64,000 nucleotides of DNA. It comes from Acidobacteriota bacterium (GTDB taxonomy: Bacteria; Acidobacteriota; Terriglobia; Bryobacterales; Bryobacteraceae). The notes under the pieces are model-generated. The model was not told the origin of the DNA and ran no database searches. It was given only the letters and a program-made list of their open reading frames with translations. The translations under genes and the position numbers were made by a program. This document shows, one piece after another, positions 23,778 through 33,926 of this stretch (position 1 is the first letter of the stretch; every line of letters starts with the position of its first letter). The DNA lies in NCBI GenBank assembly GCA_018268715.1, contig JAFDVZ010000007.1, positions 310,001 to 374,000 of the forward strand, written 5' to 3'.

Positions 23778-25508
23778 ATGAAGAAATTCCTGCTGGGCGT
23801 GGTGTGCGGCGGCGTGCTCGCGGTGCTTGCCGGCCTGGTGCTGATCTTCGCCATGGTGCGCCTGGCGGACCGCAAGCCGGCCATCGCGGATAATGCGGTG
23901 CTGGTTCTGCGCCTGGATGGTGAAATTCCCGAACGCGCCCCGGTGGACATTCCGCTGCCGATGTTCGAGGACCAGGCCCGTTCCACCGTTCGCGACGTCT
24001 GGTCCACGCTGAAACGCGCCGCCGACGATTCGCGGATCAAGGCCGTCATCGTCGTGCCCCGCCGCGTCGACGCCGGGTGGGGCAAAATCCAGGAGATTCG
24101 CGATTCGCTCGCCGGCTTCCGCAAATCCGGCAAACCGGTGTACGCCTTCCTGCGATTCCCCAGCGCCAAGGACTACTACATCGCCACCGCCGCCGATCGC
24201 ATCTACGCCGGCCCCGAGGATCACCTGGACCTCAAGGGCATGCGCGTGGAGGCGATGTACCTGCGCGGCTCGCTCGACAAAATCGGCGTGAGCATGGAAG
24301 TGGTGCACGCGGGCAAGTACAAGGACGCCTACGACATGTTTACCCGGACCTCCATGAGTCCGGAAACGCGCGAGGTGATGAACCAGGTGCTCGACACCCT
24401 GTACTCGAACCTGGTCGGCGCCATCGCGGCGGGCCGGAAGAAGGATGCCGCCGCCGTCCGCGAACTGATCGACCGCGGACCGTTCGTCGCCAGCGAAGCG
24501 TTGAAAGCGGGCCTGATCGACAAACTCGGCTACGAGGACGACCTGATCGCCGACCTCCAGGGCGCGGTGAAGCAGACCTCCGTGAAGAAGGTGGATGCGC
24601 GCGAGTACCTGCGCTCGATCCCGCCCGATCCCTCGCGAACGCGCATCGCCCTGGTGGTGGCCGAAGGCACGATCCTCCAGGGCGGGGGCGACGACGGATT
24701 CGGCTCGTCGGGCATGGTCCGCTCGGCCGCTTTCGCCAAACTGCTGCGGAGCGTGAAGTCCGACAGCACCGTGAAGGGCGTCATCGTGCGCATCGACTCG
24801 CCGGGCGGCGACGCCATCGCCTCCGACGACATCCTGCATGAGATGAAGGAGCTGAGCAAGGCCAAGCCGATGGTGATTTCGATGTCGGACGTGGCGGCGA
24901 GCGGCGGCTACTTCATGGCCGTCACCGGCGACCCCATCGTGGCCTATCCGGGCACCATCACCGGCTCCATCGGCGTGATCACGGCCAAGCCGAACCTGAA
25001 AGGGCTGTACGACAAGCTCGGCGTATCGAAGGATGTGTTGATGCGGGGCCGTTTCGCGGGGCTCGATTCCGACTACAAACCGCTCAGCCCCGAAGAAAAG
25101 GCGAAGCTCGAAGAGAGCATCGAATCGACCTATCGCGGATTCCTGAACCGCGTCGCCACGGGCCGCCGCAAGCCGCAGGATCAGATTGAGCCGCTCGCGC
25201 AGGGCCGCGTATGGATGGGCGTCCAGGCGAAAACGAACGGCCTGGTGGACCAGTTGGGCGGGCTCGACACGGCCATCGAAGTTCTGCGCCAGAAGGCGAA
25301 GATACCGGCCGAAAAGAAGCTGGCGCTGGTTCCATACCCGCCGCGCCGCAGCCTGTTTGAGTTGCTGTTGAGCAAGGCCGACGACACGGCGATGACGGAG
25401 GCGAAGATCGGCGATCTGCTGGCGAAAGTCCCGGGCGGCCGGTGGCTCCGGCCGGCGCTCGAAGGCGGAACGCTCGCGCTGATGCCGTACTACATCGAAG
25501 TGAAGTAA
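23778..25508 (+). CDS. sppA: Signal peptide peptidase SppA, long form
   Basis: The 576-residue protein has one N-terminal membrane anchor (GVVCGGVLAVLAGLVLIFAM) and two tandem SppA/ClpP-like domains. The catalytic lysine region is HAGKYKDAYDMFTRTSMS (first domain), and the serine nucleophile is in SDVAASGGYFMA (second domain), as in the E. coli 67-kDa form. It degrades cleaved signal peptides in the membrane. The start has no strong ribosome binding site but follows the isomerase by six bases. Confidence 0.92.
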   Translation: MKKFLLGVVCGGVLAVLAGLVLIFAMVRLADRKPAIADNAVLVLRLDGEIPERAPVDIPLPMFEDQARSTVRDVWSTLKRAADDSRIKAVIVVPRRVDAGWGKIQEIRDSLAGFRKSGKPVYAFLRFPSAKDYYIATAADRIYAGPEDHLDLKGMRVEAMYLRGSLDKIGVSMEVVHAGKYKDAYDMFTRTSMSPETREVMNQVLDTLYSNLVGAIAAGRKKDAAAVRELIDRGPFVASEALKAGLIDKLGYEDDLIADLQGAVKQTSVKKVDAREYLRSIPPDPSRTRIALVVAEGTILQGGGDDGFGSSGMVRSAAFAKLLRSVKSDSTVKGVIVRIDSPGGDAIASDDILHEMKELSKAKPMVISMSDVAASGGYFMAVTGDPIVAYPGTITGSIGVITAKPNLKGLYDKLGVSKDVLMRGRFAGLDSDYKPLSPEEKAKLEESIESTYRGFLNRVATGRRKPQDQIEPLAQGRVWMGVQAKTNGLVDQLGGLDTAIEVLRQKAKIPAEKKLALVPYPPRRSLFELLLSKADDTAMTEAKIGDLLAKVPGGRWLRPALEGGTLALMPYYIEVK

Positions 25509-25574
25509 TCGGGACGTCCCATCGCCCCACGGACCGCCAGGTCCCCTGCCATAATGTAGGCGGAGGAAGAAACC

Positions 25575-26849
<1,275 letters not shown>

Positions 26850-26917
26850 TTACAACTGTCTAAGAAGCGGGGGCGCCCTGGACGGTGCGCCCTCGCGCAC
26901 CCCGCAAGGAACCTATG

Positions 26918-28186
26918 AGTCGGAAGTCTTTCCTCGGCCTCGCCGCGCTGGTGGCGTCGGCGTCTGTTCAAGCGATCCTCGCGCAAGCGCCTACCCTCAC
27001 GCCGCTGCACGCCAATGGGACCTACGAGCTCGGCGAAACCGCCGCCTGGACCGTGTCCGCCCCCGCCGGGAAGTATGTCTACACGATCAAACGGAATAAC
27101 TTCGACGTCCTGAAGACCGGAACGCTCGAGCTTACCGACGGTCCCGGCCGCATTGAGATGAAGCCCGACGAACCGGCGATGCTCTACCTCGAGGTCCATC
27201 CTGAAGGCGGCTCCCCGAGTAGCGTCGTCCACGCGGGCGCCGCCATCGCGCCCTGGAAATTGCAGCCTTCCGCGCCGCGCCCCGACGACTTCGACGCCTT
27301 CTGGGAAGGGAAGCTGAAAGCCCTGGCGGAAATTCCCATGAACCCCAAGCTGACTCCCACGGAGACGGCGAAGCCTGGCGTCGAGTTATACACGGTGAAA
27401 CTCGACAGCGTCGGATCCAACGTCCAGGGCTATCTCGCCAAGCCGGCTCGCGAGGGCAAGTTCCCGGCCCTGGTCATCTATCAGTACGCGGGCGTCTACG
27501 CCTTGAAGCCGCAAACCGTTACGGACCGCGCGGCGGAAGGCTGGCTCGCCTTCGACGTCGACTCTCATGACATGCCGCCCAGCCAGGCCGCGGGAGTCAG
27601 CCCGAGTTATCAGAAAATCGGTAACTCGAGCCGCGAGACGTGTTATTTCCTCAATATGTATCTCCGCGACTCGCGCGCGCTCGACTACATCCGCACGCGT
27701 CCGGACTGGGACGGCAAGACGCTGGTCATCATGGGAACCAGCATGGGCGGTCAGCAGAGCCTGGTGACGGCCGGTCTGAATCCGAATCTGACCGCGGTGA
27801 TCGTCAATGAGCCCGCCGGCGCCGATTTGAACGGCGATCTCCACGGCCGCAAGGCCGGCTATCCGAACTGGCCGTCGAACGATCCGGATGTCATGAAGAC
27901 CGCGCCCTACTTCGACACGGTGAACTTCGCGTCGCGCATCAAAGCGCCCGTGCTCGCGGGCATCGGCTACATCGACACCACCACGCCGCCGGTCGGAATC
28001 TGGATCGCCGTCAATCAGATCCCCGCGCCCGTCGAAGTGATCCCGATGGTCGAATCCGATCACAACAACAGGACCCCCGACAAGCAGGGAGCGCTGTTGT
28101 CGCGCATCAAGGAAGTGTTGCACGTCCTTGTCGGCGGCGGTGAATTCGCCCCCGACGACGCCTTCGCGCGAGGACGATTGAAGTAG
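26918..28186 (+). CDS. Secreted acetyl-xylan-esterase-like (AXE1) hydrolase
   Basis: I start at ATG 26918 (AAGGAA just upstream), giving a signal peptide ending ILAQAP; an in-frame extension to 26885 is unlikely. A beta-sandwich N-terminal region precedes the alpha/beta-hydrolase fold: FDAFWEGKLKAL (AXE1-like), VIMGTSMGGQQS with the nucleophile Ser, and a His in ESDHNN. The family deacetylates xylan or cephalosporins. It precedes a Gfo/Idh/MocA gene and an esterase and may be part of a plant-polymer or carbohydrate set. Confidence 0.8.
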   Translation, partial: SRKSFLGLAALVASASVQAILAQAPTLTPLHANGTYELGETAAWTVSAPAGKYVYTIKRNNFDVLKTGTLELTDGPGRIEMKPDEPAMLYLEVHPEGGSPSSVVHAGAAIAPWKLQPSAPRPDDFDAFWEGKLKALAEIPMNPKLTPTETAKPGVELYTVKLDSVGSNVQGYLAKPAREGKFPALVIYQYAGVYALKPQTVTDRAAEGWLAFDVDSHDMPPSQAAGVSPSYQKIGNSSRETCYFLNMYLRDSRALDYIRTRPDWDGKTLVIMGTSMGGQQSLVTAGLNPNLTAVIVNEPAGADLNGDLHGRKAGYPNWPSNDPDVMKTAPYFDTVNFASRIKAPVLAGIGYIDTTTPPVGIWIAVNQIPAPVEVIPMVESDHNNRTPDKQGALLSRIKEVLHVLVGGGEFAPDDAFARGRLK

Positions 28187-28235
28187 GCTGCCGGCCGTCG
28201 CGGGAAGCGATAAGATCGGTGTCGAAAGGCTACCC

Positions 28236-29657
28236 ATGATCACTTCCCGCCGGGCGTTTCTTGGAGCGGCGACGGCCCCGCTCATCGTTCCGGCCAGCGC
28301 ATTGGGACGCGGCGCCACGCCGCCCAGCGACCGTGTCACCGTCGGCATCATCGGCAGCGGCGGCCGCGCCGTCTTCGAGACAAAGCAGTACCCGTCGTTT
28401 GACAACGTCGAAATCGTCGCCTTGTGCGACGCGCAGGAAAGCCGCCGCCTCAGCGCGAAGGAGACGCTCGAGAAGGTCTACGCCGACCAGGGCCGTCCGT
28501 CGCGAGGCATGCGGCTCTACGCCGACTTCCGCGAGTTACTGGCCCAGAAGGATATCGACGGCGTCTACGTCGCCACGCCCGACCATTGGCACGTGCCCAT
28601 CCTGGTGGCGGTGATGAAGGCCGGCAAGCACTGCCATTGCGAAAAGCCGCTCGGCGTCAGCATCGAGCAGGACTTCGCCGCTCTGGCGGCCGTCAGGAAG
28701 TACGGCAAGATCTTCCAGTACGGCGCCGAGCGCCGCTCCACGCCCGACGCGCGCAAGGGCATCGAACTGGTGTTGAACGGCCGCATCGGCAAGGTGCGGA
28801 AGGTTTGGGTGGTTAGCCCGCCCTCTGAGGTCGGCGGATCGCCCAGCCCCGTCATCGCGCCGCCGAAAGGCTTCGACTACGACATGTGGCTGGGCCCCGC
28901 GCCGATGAAGCCGTTCTGTGCGGACCGTTGTCTTGAAGGCAGTAAGGGCCGTCAGGCCATCTTCTTCATCTACGATTACTGCCTGGGCTTCATGGCCAAC
29001 TGGGCCGCCCACCTGCTCGACCAGGTCCAATGGTGGGCCGATCACTCGGGCCGCAAATCGCCCCCCGTGAAGTATGAGGGTTCCGGCAAACTGCCCACCG
29101 AAGGCCTCTTCGACACGGCCTACCAGTGGGACGTCCGCTGCACCTACGAAGACGGCCTGGTGCTGCACTTCGTCGATCAGGAAACCTACGCCAAGTACCC
29201 GGAAGCGCCGCATCCGGAGATGCCGTGGGGCCGCAAGGGCGTCACCAACGTCCACAACGCGGCGGTCTTCGTCGGAACAGAAGGCTGGGTGATTGTTTCC
29301 TATGAAAAGGTGGTGACCAGTCCGGCGGCGTTGATGGATTCCGTGATCGGCCCCAACGAGATCCACCTGCCCGACACCGCCCTGCCGTCCATCCCCAAGG
29401 GTATGCTGACCGGACACCAGCAGGTGGCCACGGCCGGCCATCACCAGAACTGGATCCACGGCATCAAGACCGGCCAGGCGCCCATCGGCGATATTGAAGG
29501 AGCCGTCCGGTCCGACTTAGTCAGCCAGTTATCGGAGTTAGTCGTACGCACCGGCCAGAGCCTGACCTGGGACCCTGTGAAGCGAACCATAGTAGGCAAT
29601 GAAACAGCGAAAAAGATGATGTCGCGCCCCATCCGAGGGGGCTGGAAGTTGAGTTAG
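28236..29657 (+). CDS. Exported Gfo/Idh/MocA oxidoreductase
   Basis: A twin-arginine signal (ITSRRAFLGAATAPLIVPASALG) precedes the Rossmann domain with VGIIGSGGRAVFE, the CDAQ segment, and the dehydrogenase motif CHCEKPLGVS (Lys of the EKP triad). The C-terminal domain holds the sugar-binding face with HLLDQVQWW. Members oxidise sugars or cyclitols with a tightly bound NAD(P). It is followed by a carboxylesterase only six bases later and likely belongs to the same transcript. Confidence 0.88.
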   Translation: MITSRRAFLGAATAPLIVPASALGRGATPPSDRVTVGIIGSGGRAVFETKQYPSFDNVEIVALCDAQESRRLSAKETLEKVYADQGRPSRGMRLYADFRELLAQKDIDGVYVATPDHWHVPILVAVMKAGKHCHCEKPLGVSIEQDFAALAAVRKYGKIFQYGAERRSTPDARKGIELVLNGRIGKVRKVWVVSPPSEVGGSPSPVIAPPKGFDYDMWLGPAPMKPFCADRCLEGSKGRQAIFFIYDYCLGFMANWAAHLLDQVQWWADHSGRKSPPVKYEGSGKLPTEGLFDTAYQWDVRCTYEDGLVLHFVDQETYAKYPEAPHPEMPWGRKGVTNVHNAAVFVGTEGWVIVSYEKVVTSPAALMDSVIGPNEIHLPDTALPSIPKGMLTGHQQVATAGHHQNWIHGIKTGQAPIGDIEGAVRSDLVSQLSELVVRTGQSLTWDPVKRTIVGNETAKKMMSRPIRGGWKLS

Positions 29658-29663
29658 CCATCC

Positions 29664-31217
29664 ATGAAGACCACCCTGATGATGCTATGTGCGCTGGCGC
29701 CCGCGTTTGGCGCCATCGATCGCCCCGTCCGAATCGACACGGGCGTCATTTCCGGCATTGCCGGCGGATCGCCTGGAATTGTGGCGTTCAAGGGAATCCC
29801 CTTCGCGGCGCCGCCCGTCGGGGACCTGCGCTGGAAAGCGCCGCGGCCCGCCGCCAAGTGGGACGGCGTTCGAGCCATGGACAAGTTCCAGTCGCCCTGC
29901 GTTCAGCCGATGCGCAACGCCCCCGGTGAAATCCGCGGCAGTGAGGATTGTCTGTACCTCAACGTCTGGACGCCGGCTAAGTCGGACAAGGACAGATTGA
30001 CGGTAATGGTGTGGGTGCACGGCGGCGGCTTCCGAGACGGCACAGGCGCCATGCCCCTCTATGACGGCGAGCAGTTCGCGCGTAAGGGCGTTGTGCTGGT
30101 CACCATCAACTACCGTCTCGGAGTGATCGGGTTCCTGGCTCACCCCGAGTTGAGCCGCGAATCCGGCCATGGGTCGGGCAACTACGGTCTGATGGACGGC
30201 ATCGCCGCCCTCGAATGGGTGAAGCGGAACATCGCGGCGTTTGGCGGCGATCCGGCGAAAGTGACCTTGTTCGGACAGTCGGCCGGGTCGATGGCGGTGA
30301 ACTGCATTCAGGCTTCGCCGCTCGCCAAGGGGCTGTTCCGAGCCGTCATCGGGCAAAGCGGCGCATCATTCTATGGAATGCTGAACAACGGCGCGCTCGC
30401 GGACGCCGAGCGCAAAGGCGCCCGGTTCGCCCAATCGGCCGGAGCTAACTCGCTATCCGCCCTCCGCGCAAAGTCCGCGGCGGAGTTAGCCAAGTTAGCG
30501 TTCAACGCCGGTCCGAACACCGACGGTTACGTTCTGCCCCAGGATCCGCTCGCTATCTTCGAGAACGGCAAGCAGAACCGCGTCGCCGTATTGACCGGTT
30601 CCAACTCCGACGAAGGCAAGCTCTTCGTGCGTGGATCCACCACCGCCGCCGAATTCACGGCCGACGCCCGTAAGCGCTTCGGCGCCGCCGCGAATGAGTA
30701 CCTGAAACTGTACCCGGCGGCGAACGACGCCCAGGCGAACGAGAGCCGGCAGCGCGCGGCGACGGTGGAGCGCATGGGCCTGAACGCCCGCACCTGGGCC
30801 GATTTGACCGTCAAGTCGGGCGCCAGGGCGTACATCTACTATCTGACTCGCATAACTCCCGCCGACCCGAAGGCGCCGCACGTCGGCGGGCTCGTGCTGG
30901 GCTCGCCCCACGGCGAAGATCTCGGCTACGTCTTCAACAATCTCGGCGATCCGGCGAAGTACAAGGCGAGTAACACATTCCGCGATTCGCTCCCCGGCGA
31001 ATACGATCTGAAGTTATCCGAAATCGTGCAGAGTTACTGGGTCCACTTCGCCAACACGCTCGATCCGAACGGCCCCGGCCTGCCCCATTGGGACGCCTTC
31101 GATCCGAAAAAGCCCGGCATGGTGATGGAGTTGGGCGACAAGGTCGGCATGCGGCTGCACCCGGACGACGCGGGCACGCTGTTCTTCGCCCAACACCATC
31201 CGGAGTTGGCGCAGTGA
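29664..31217 (+). CDS. Exported carboxylesterase type B
   Basis: 517 residues; signal peptide (MLCALAPAFGAID), the N-terminal SEDCLYLNVWTP motif, the oxyanion VWVHGGGF, the nucleophile elbow LFGQSAGSMAV (Ser), and the catalytic His in GSPHGEDLGY. This is the cholinesterase-like carboxylesterase fold, hydrolysing esters of unknown substrate. It ends with a GTGA overlap into the next gene, a translational coupling that argues for shared use. Length is usual. Confidence 0.88.
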   Translation: MKTTLMMLCALAPAFGAIDRPVRIDTGVISGIAGGSPGIVAFKGIPFAAPPVGDLRWKAPRPAAKWDGVRAMDKFQSPCVQPMRNAPGEIRGSEDCLYLNVWTPAKSDKDRLTVMVWVHGGGFRDGTGAMPLYDGEQFARKGVVLVTINYRLGVIGFLAHPELSRESGHGSGNYGLMDGIAALEWVKRNIAAFGGDPAKVTLFGQSAGSMAVNCIQASPLAKGLFRAVIGQSGASFYGMLNNGALADAERKGARFAQSAGANSLSALRAKSAAELAKLAFNAGPNTDGYVLPQDPLAIFENGKQNRVAVLTGSNSDEGKLFVRGSTTAAEFTADARKRFGAAANEYLKLYPAANDAQANESRQRAATVERMGLNARTWADLTVKSGARAYIYYLTRITPADPKAPHVGGLVLGSPHGEDLGYVFNNLGDPAKYKASNTFRDSLPGEYDLKLSEIVQSYWVHFANTLDPNGPGLPHWDAFDPKKPGMVMELGDKVGMRLHPDDAGTLFFAQHHPELAQ

Positions 31218-32086
31218 CATTGCGGGTGATGGTCTCCCGCCATTCGGCCTTCTACAGTCCGGTAATCACGGCGGTCGAGTTACTACGGGAGCGCGGCGTC
31301 GAGGTCGAATACAGCATCGCGAAGCCGGGCCAGCGATCGGCCCAGTTGCTCGGCTCGGGTGAAATCGACATCATGCAATCGGCCGTTTCGTCGAACTGGA
31401 AGCCGATGGAGCGTGGCGAATCTCCGCTGCCGTTGCACTTCGCGCAGATCAACCGGCGGGACGGCTTTTTCCTCGTGGGGCGCCGTCCCGATGCCGCGTT
31501 TGAGTGGAAGTCGCTCGAAGGCCGCCGTCTGTTGGCCGATCACGCCTTCCAGCCGATGGCGATGCTGCGCTATGCGGGCATGGTGAACGGCCTCGATTGG
31601 AGCCGCGTCCATCTGATCGACGCGCGCGGACCCGAGTCGATGGAGCATGCCTTTCGCGAGGGCGAGGGCGATTACGTCCACCTGCAATCGCCCGCCGCGC
31701 ACTCGCTTGAGCGCGACGGCGTCGGGTGGGTGGCGCGATCCGTGGGCGCGTCCATGCCGGAGGTCGCCTTCAGCAGCCTTTGCTGTTCGAGCGCCTTCAT
31801 CGGCTCCCACCGCTACGACGCGTTCATGAGCGCCTATCGCGAGGCTCGCGGATGGGTGCGCACCGCCGCGCCGCTCGAGGCAGCGCGCCGAGAAGCGGAT
31901 TTCTTCCCGAGCGCGCGCATCGACGCGATCGCCGGGGCCATCGCGGCCTATCAGTCGATCGGCTGCTGGGGCGGCGACGTCGGCATTCCCCGCGACCTCT
32001 ACGAACAGGCGCTGACCGTGTTCGACTCGGGCGGCCTCATCGCCCGCCGCCATCCCTACGAGGAGGTCTGCATGGAGCCGTCGTAG
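31214..32086 (+). CDS. NMT1/THI5-like (ABC substrate-binding-type) protein without signal peptide
   Basis: I start at GTG 31214, overlapping the previous stop codon (GTGA). The 290-residue product looks like the periplasmic binding fold of the SsuA/THI5 (NMT1) group: FYSPVITAVELLRERGVEVEY and LGSGEIDIMQSAVSSNW. No export signal is visible, so it may act in the cytoplasm, as THI5-like enzymes do. A pair CCSS near residue 195 is noticeable but is not the THI5 Cys motif. Function unknown; a ThiD gene lies about 1 kb downstream. Confidence 0.65.
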   Translation: MTLRVMVSRHSAFYSPVITAVELLRERGVEVEYSIAKPGQRSAQLLGSGEIDIMQSAVSSNWKPMERGESPLPLHFAQINRRDGFFLVGRRPDAAFEWKSLEGRRLLADHAFQPMAMLRYAGMVNGLDWSRVHLIDARGPESMEHAFREGEGDYVHLQSPAAHSLERDGVGWVARSVGASMPEVAFSSLCCSSAFIGSHRYDAFMSAYREARGWVRTAAPLEAARREADFFPSARIDAIAGAIAAYQSIGCWGGDVGIPRDLYEQALTVFDSGGLIARRHPYEEVCMEPS

Positions 32087-32106
32087 TCTGTGGTACAACG
32101 GCTCAG

Positions 32107-33132
32107 ATGAAAGCTCTCTTTATCGGCGGCACGGGAATCATCAGTACGGCATGCGCGCGGCTCGCCGTGGAACGCGGCATCGAACTGACGCTGGTGACTC
32201 GCGGCCTCCGCAAGGCCGATCTCCCCGCCGGCGTCCGGACGATCCAGGGCGATGTCGACGACATCGACGCGACTCGTCGCGCTCTTGGCCAGGAGACGTT
32301 CGACGCGGTTGTGGATTGGATCGCCTTCACGCCCGAACACATCGAGCGCGACCTGGCGCTGTTTCGCGGGCGTACGCGCCAGTTCGTCTTCATCAGCTCC
32401 GCCAGCGCGTACCAGAAGCCCGCCACCCACTATCTCATCACTGAGTCGACGCCGCTCGCTAACCCGTATTGGGATTACTCGCGCAACAAGATCGCCTGCG
32501 AGGAGCGGCTCATGCGAGCCAACCGCGAAGAGGGCTTTCCCATCACCATCGTGCGGCCTTCGCTAACTTACGGCGACACCCAGGTGGCCCTTGCTATTAA
32601 TAGCTGGGCTAAGTCTTACACCGTGATCGACCGAATGCGCCGAGGCAAGAAGGTGATCGTTCCCGGCGACGGGTCATCGCTGTGGGTAATCACCCACAAC
32701 ACCGATTTCGCGAAGGGCCTGGTGGGGCTGCTGGGCGCCGAACAGTCGATCGGCCACGCCTTCCACATCACGAGCGACGAAGTCATGTGCTGGGACCAGT
32801 TCTATCGCATCGCGGCGGAAGCGGCAGGCGCGGAGCCGAACCTCATCCACATCCCGTCGGACTTCATCGCCGCCTGCCTGCCCGACAAACTCGGCGGACT
32901 TTCGGGCGACAAGGCGGTTAGCGTCGTGTTCGATAACTCGAAGATCAAGCGCTTTGTGCCCGGCTACCAGGCTACGATGCCCTTCGGGCAGGGCATTCGC
33001 CGAACGCTCGCCTGGTTCGACGCCGACCCCGCGCGCCGCCAGGTCGACGACGAGGCGAACGCCGTCTGGGACAAACTCATCGACGTCTATGCAGCTGGGC
33101 TGACTCGCGCCGTGGCGGCCTTCCGCTCCTAA
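32107..33132 (+). CDS. NAD-dependent epimerase/dehydratase-type protein (atypical SDR)
   Basis: ATG 32107 begins MKALFIGGTGIISTACARLA, a Rossmann GxxGxI fingerprint, 20 bases after the previous gene. An SSASAYQKP segment and a YWDYSRNKIACEE segment match the active site of extended/atypical SDRs (YxxxK-like YSRNK). It probably acts on a nucleotide sugar or similar compound. The 341-residue length is normal. The open frame extends upstream to 31726 but overlaps the previous gene and lacks a fold. Confidence 0.82.
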   Translation: MKALFIGGTGIISTACARLAVERGIELTLVTRGLRKADLPAGVRTIQGDVDDIDATRRALGQETFDAVVDWIAFTPEHIERDLALFRGRTRQFVFISSASAYQKPATHYLITESTPLANPYWDYSRNKIACEERLMRANREEGFPITIVRPSLTYGDTQVALAINSWAKSYTVIDRMRRGKKVIVPGDGSSLWVITHNTDFAKGLVGLLGAEQSIGHAFHITSDEVMCWDQFYRIAAEAAGAEPNLIHIPSDFIAACLPDKLGGLSGDKAVSVVFDNSKIKRFVPGYQATMPFGQGIRRTLAWFDADPARRQVDDEANAVWDKLIDVYAAGLTRAVAAFRS

Positions 33133-33133
33133 A

Positions 33134-33901
33134 TCAGTCGACCCGCGCGTGGTGATTCACCGGACCGTTGCCGTGTCCCAGTCCCGGGTTGGTCCGGATC
33201 GCCTCGGCGATGAACCGCTTGGCCCGCCCGACCGCCTCCACCAGCGTCAGGCCCCGCGCTAGGCACGCCGTAATGGCGGCTGAGTAGGTGCATCCGGTGC
33301 CGTGCGTGTGCGGCGTGTCGTAGCGCTCGCCGGTGAACTCGACGAATCCGTCCGCGGTCAGCAGCACGTCGGTGGCCGGACCGCTCGTGTGTCCGCCCTT
33401 CACCAGCACGTTGCGCGCGCCAGCCCTCATCAGACGTTCGGCCGCGACGCGCGGATCGGCGGAGCCTGTCAACGATTCGGCCTCCGGGATGTTCGGAGTC
33501 ACCAGGAACGCGCGCGGAACCAGTTCAGTAAGCAGCACCTGTCGCGCCTCTTGGGCGATCAGCGGAGCCCCATGCTTGCTGATCATGACGGGATCCACCA
33601 CCAGAGGGAAGGCGAACCGCCCGGCGGCCTCCGCCACCGCCCGCGCCACCGCGACATTGCCCAGCGCTCCTGTTTTAGCGGCCCCCGGTGGGACGTCTTC
33701 CAGCACCGCCTGCAACTGCTCGATGACGAGCGAGGGCGTCATGATCTCGACGCGCCGCACGCCCACCGTATTCTGCACGGTCAGCAGAGTGACGACCGCC
33801 TCGCCGTAAACGCCAAATTGGTGGAATGTTTTGAGATCGGCCTGAATGCCGGCTCCGCCGCTGGGGTCGGAGCCGGCGATCGAGAGAGCGATAGGAGTCA
33901 T
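33134..33901 (-). CDS. thiD: Hydroxymethylpyrimidine/phosphomethylpyrimidine kinase ThiD
   Basis: 255 residues with IAGSDPSGGAGIQADLKTF (HMP-binding), VVDPVMISKHGAPL, LVTPNIPEAESL, NVLVKGGH and the anion-hole/catalytic HTHGTGCTYSAAIT (Asp replaced by the family's GTGCTYS pattern). It phosphorylates hydroxymethylpyrimidine for thiamine synthesis. It is convergent with the SDR gene (one base between stops). I see no thi-box riboswitch in its short upstream region. Confidence 0.93.
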   Translation of the reverse strand: MTPIALSIAGSDPSGGAGIQADLKTFHQFGVYGEAVVTLLTVQNTVGVRRVEIMTPSLVIEQLQAVLEDVPPGAAKTGALGNVAVARAVAEAAGRFAFPLVVDPVMISKHGAPLIAQEARQVLLTELVPRAFLVTPNIPEAESLTGSADPRVAAERLMRAGARNVLVKGGHTSGPATDVLLTADGFVEFTGERYDTPHTHGTGCTYSAAITACLARGLTLVEAVGRAKRFIAEAIRTNPGLGHGNGPVNHHARVD

Positions 33902-33926
33902 CCGCGCGCTAGCATAGCACGCGGAC

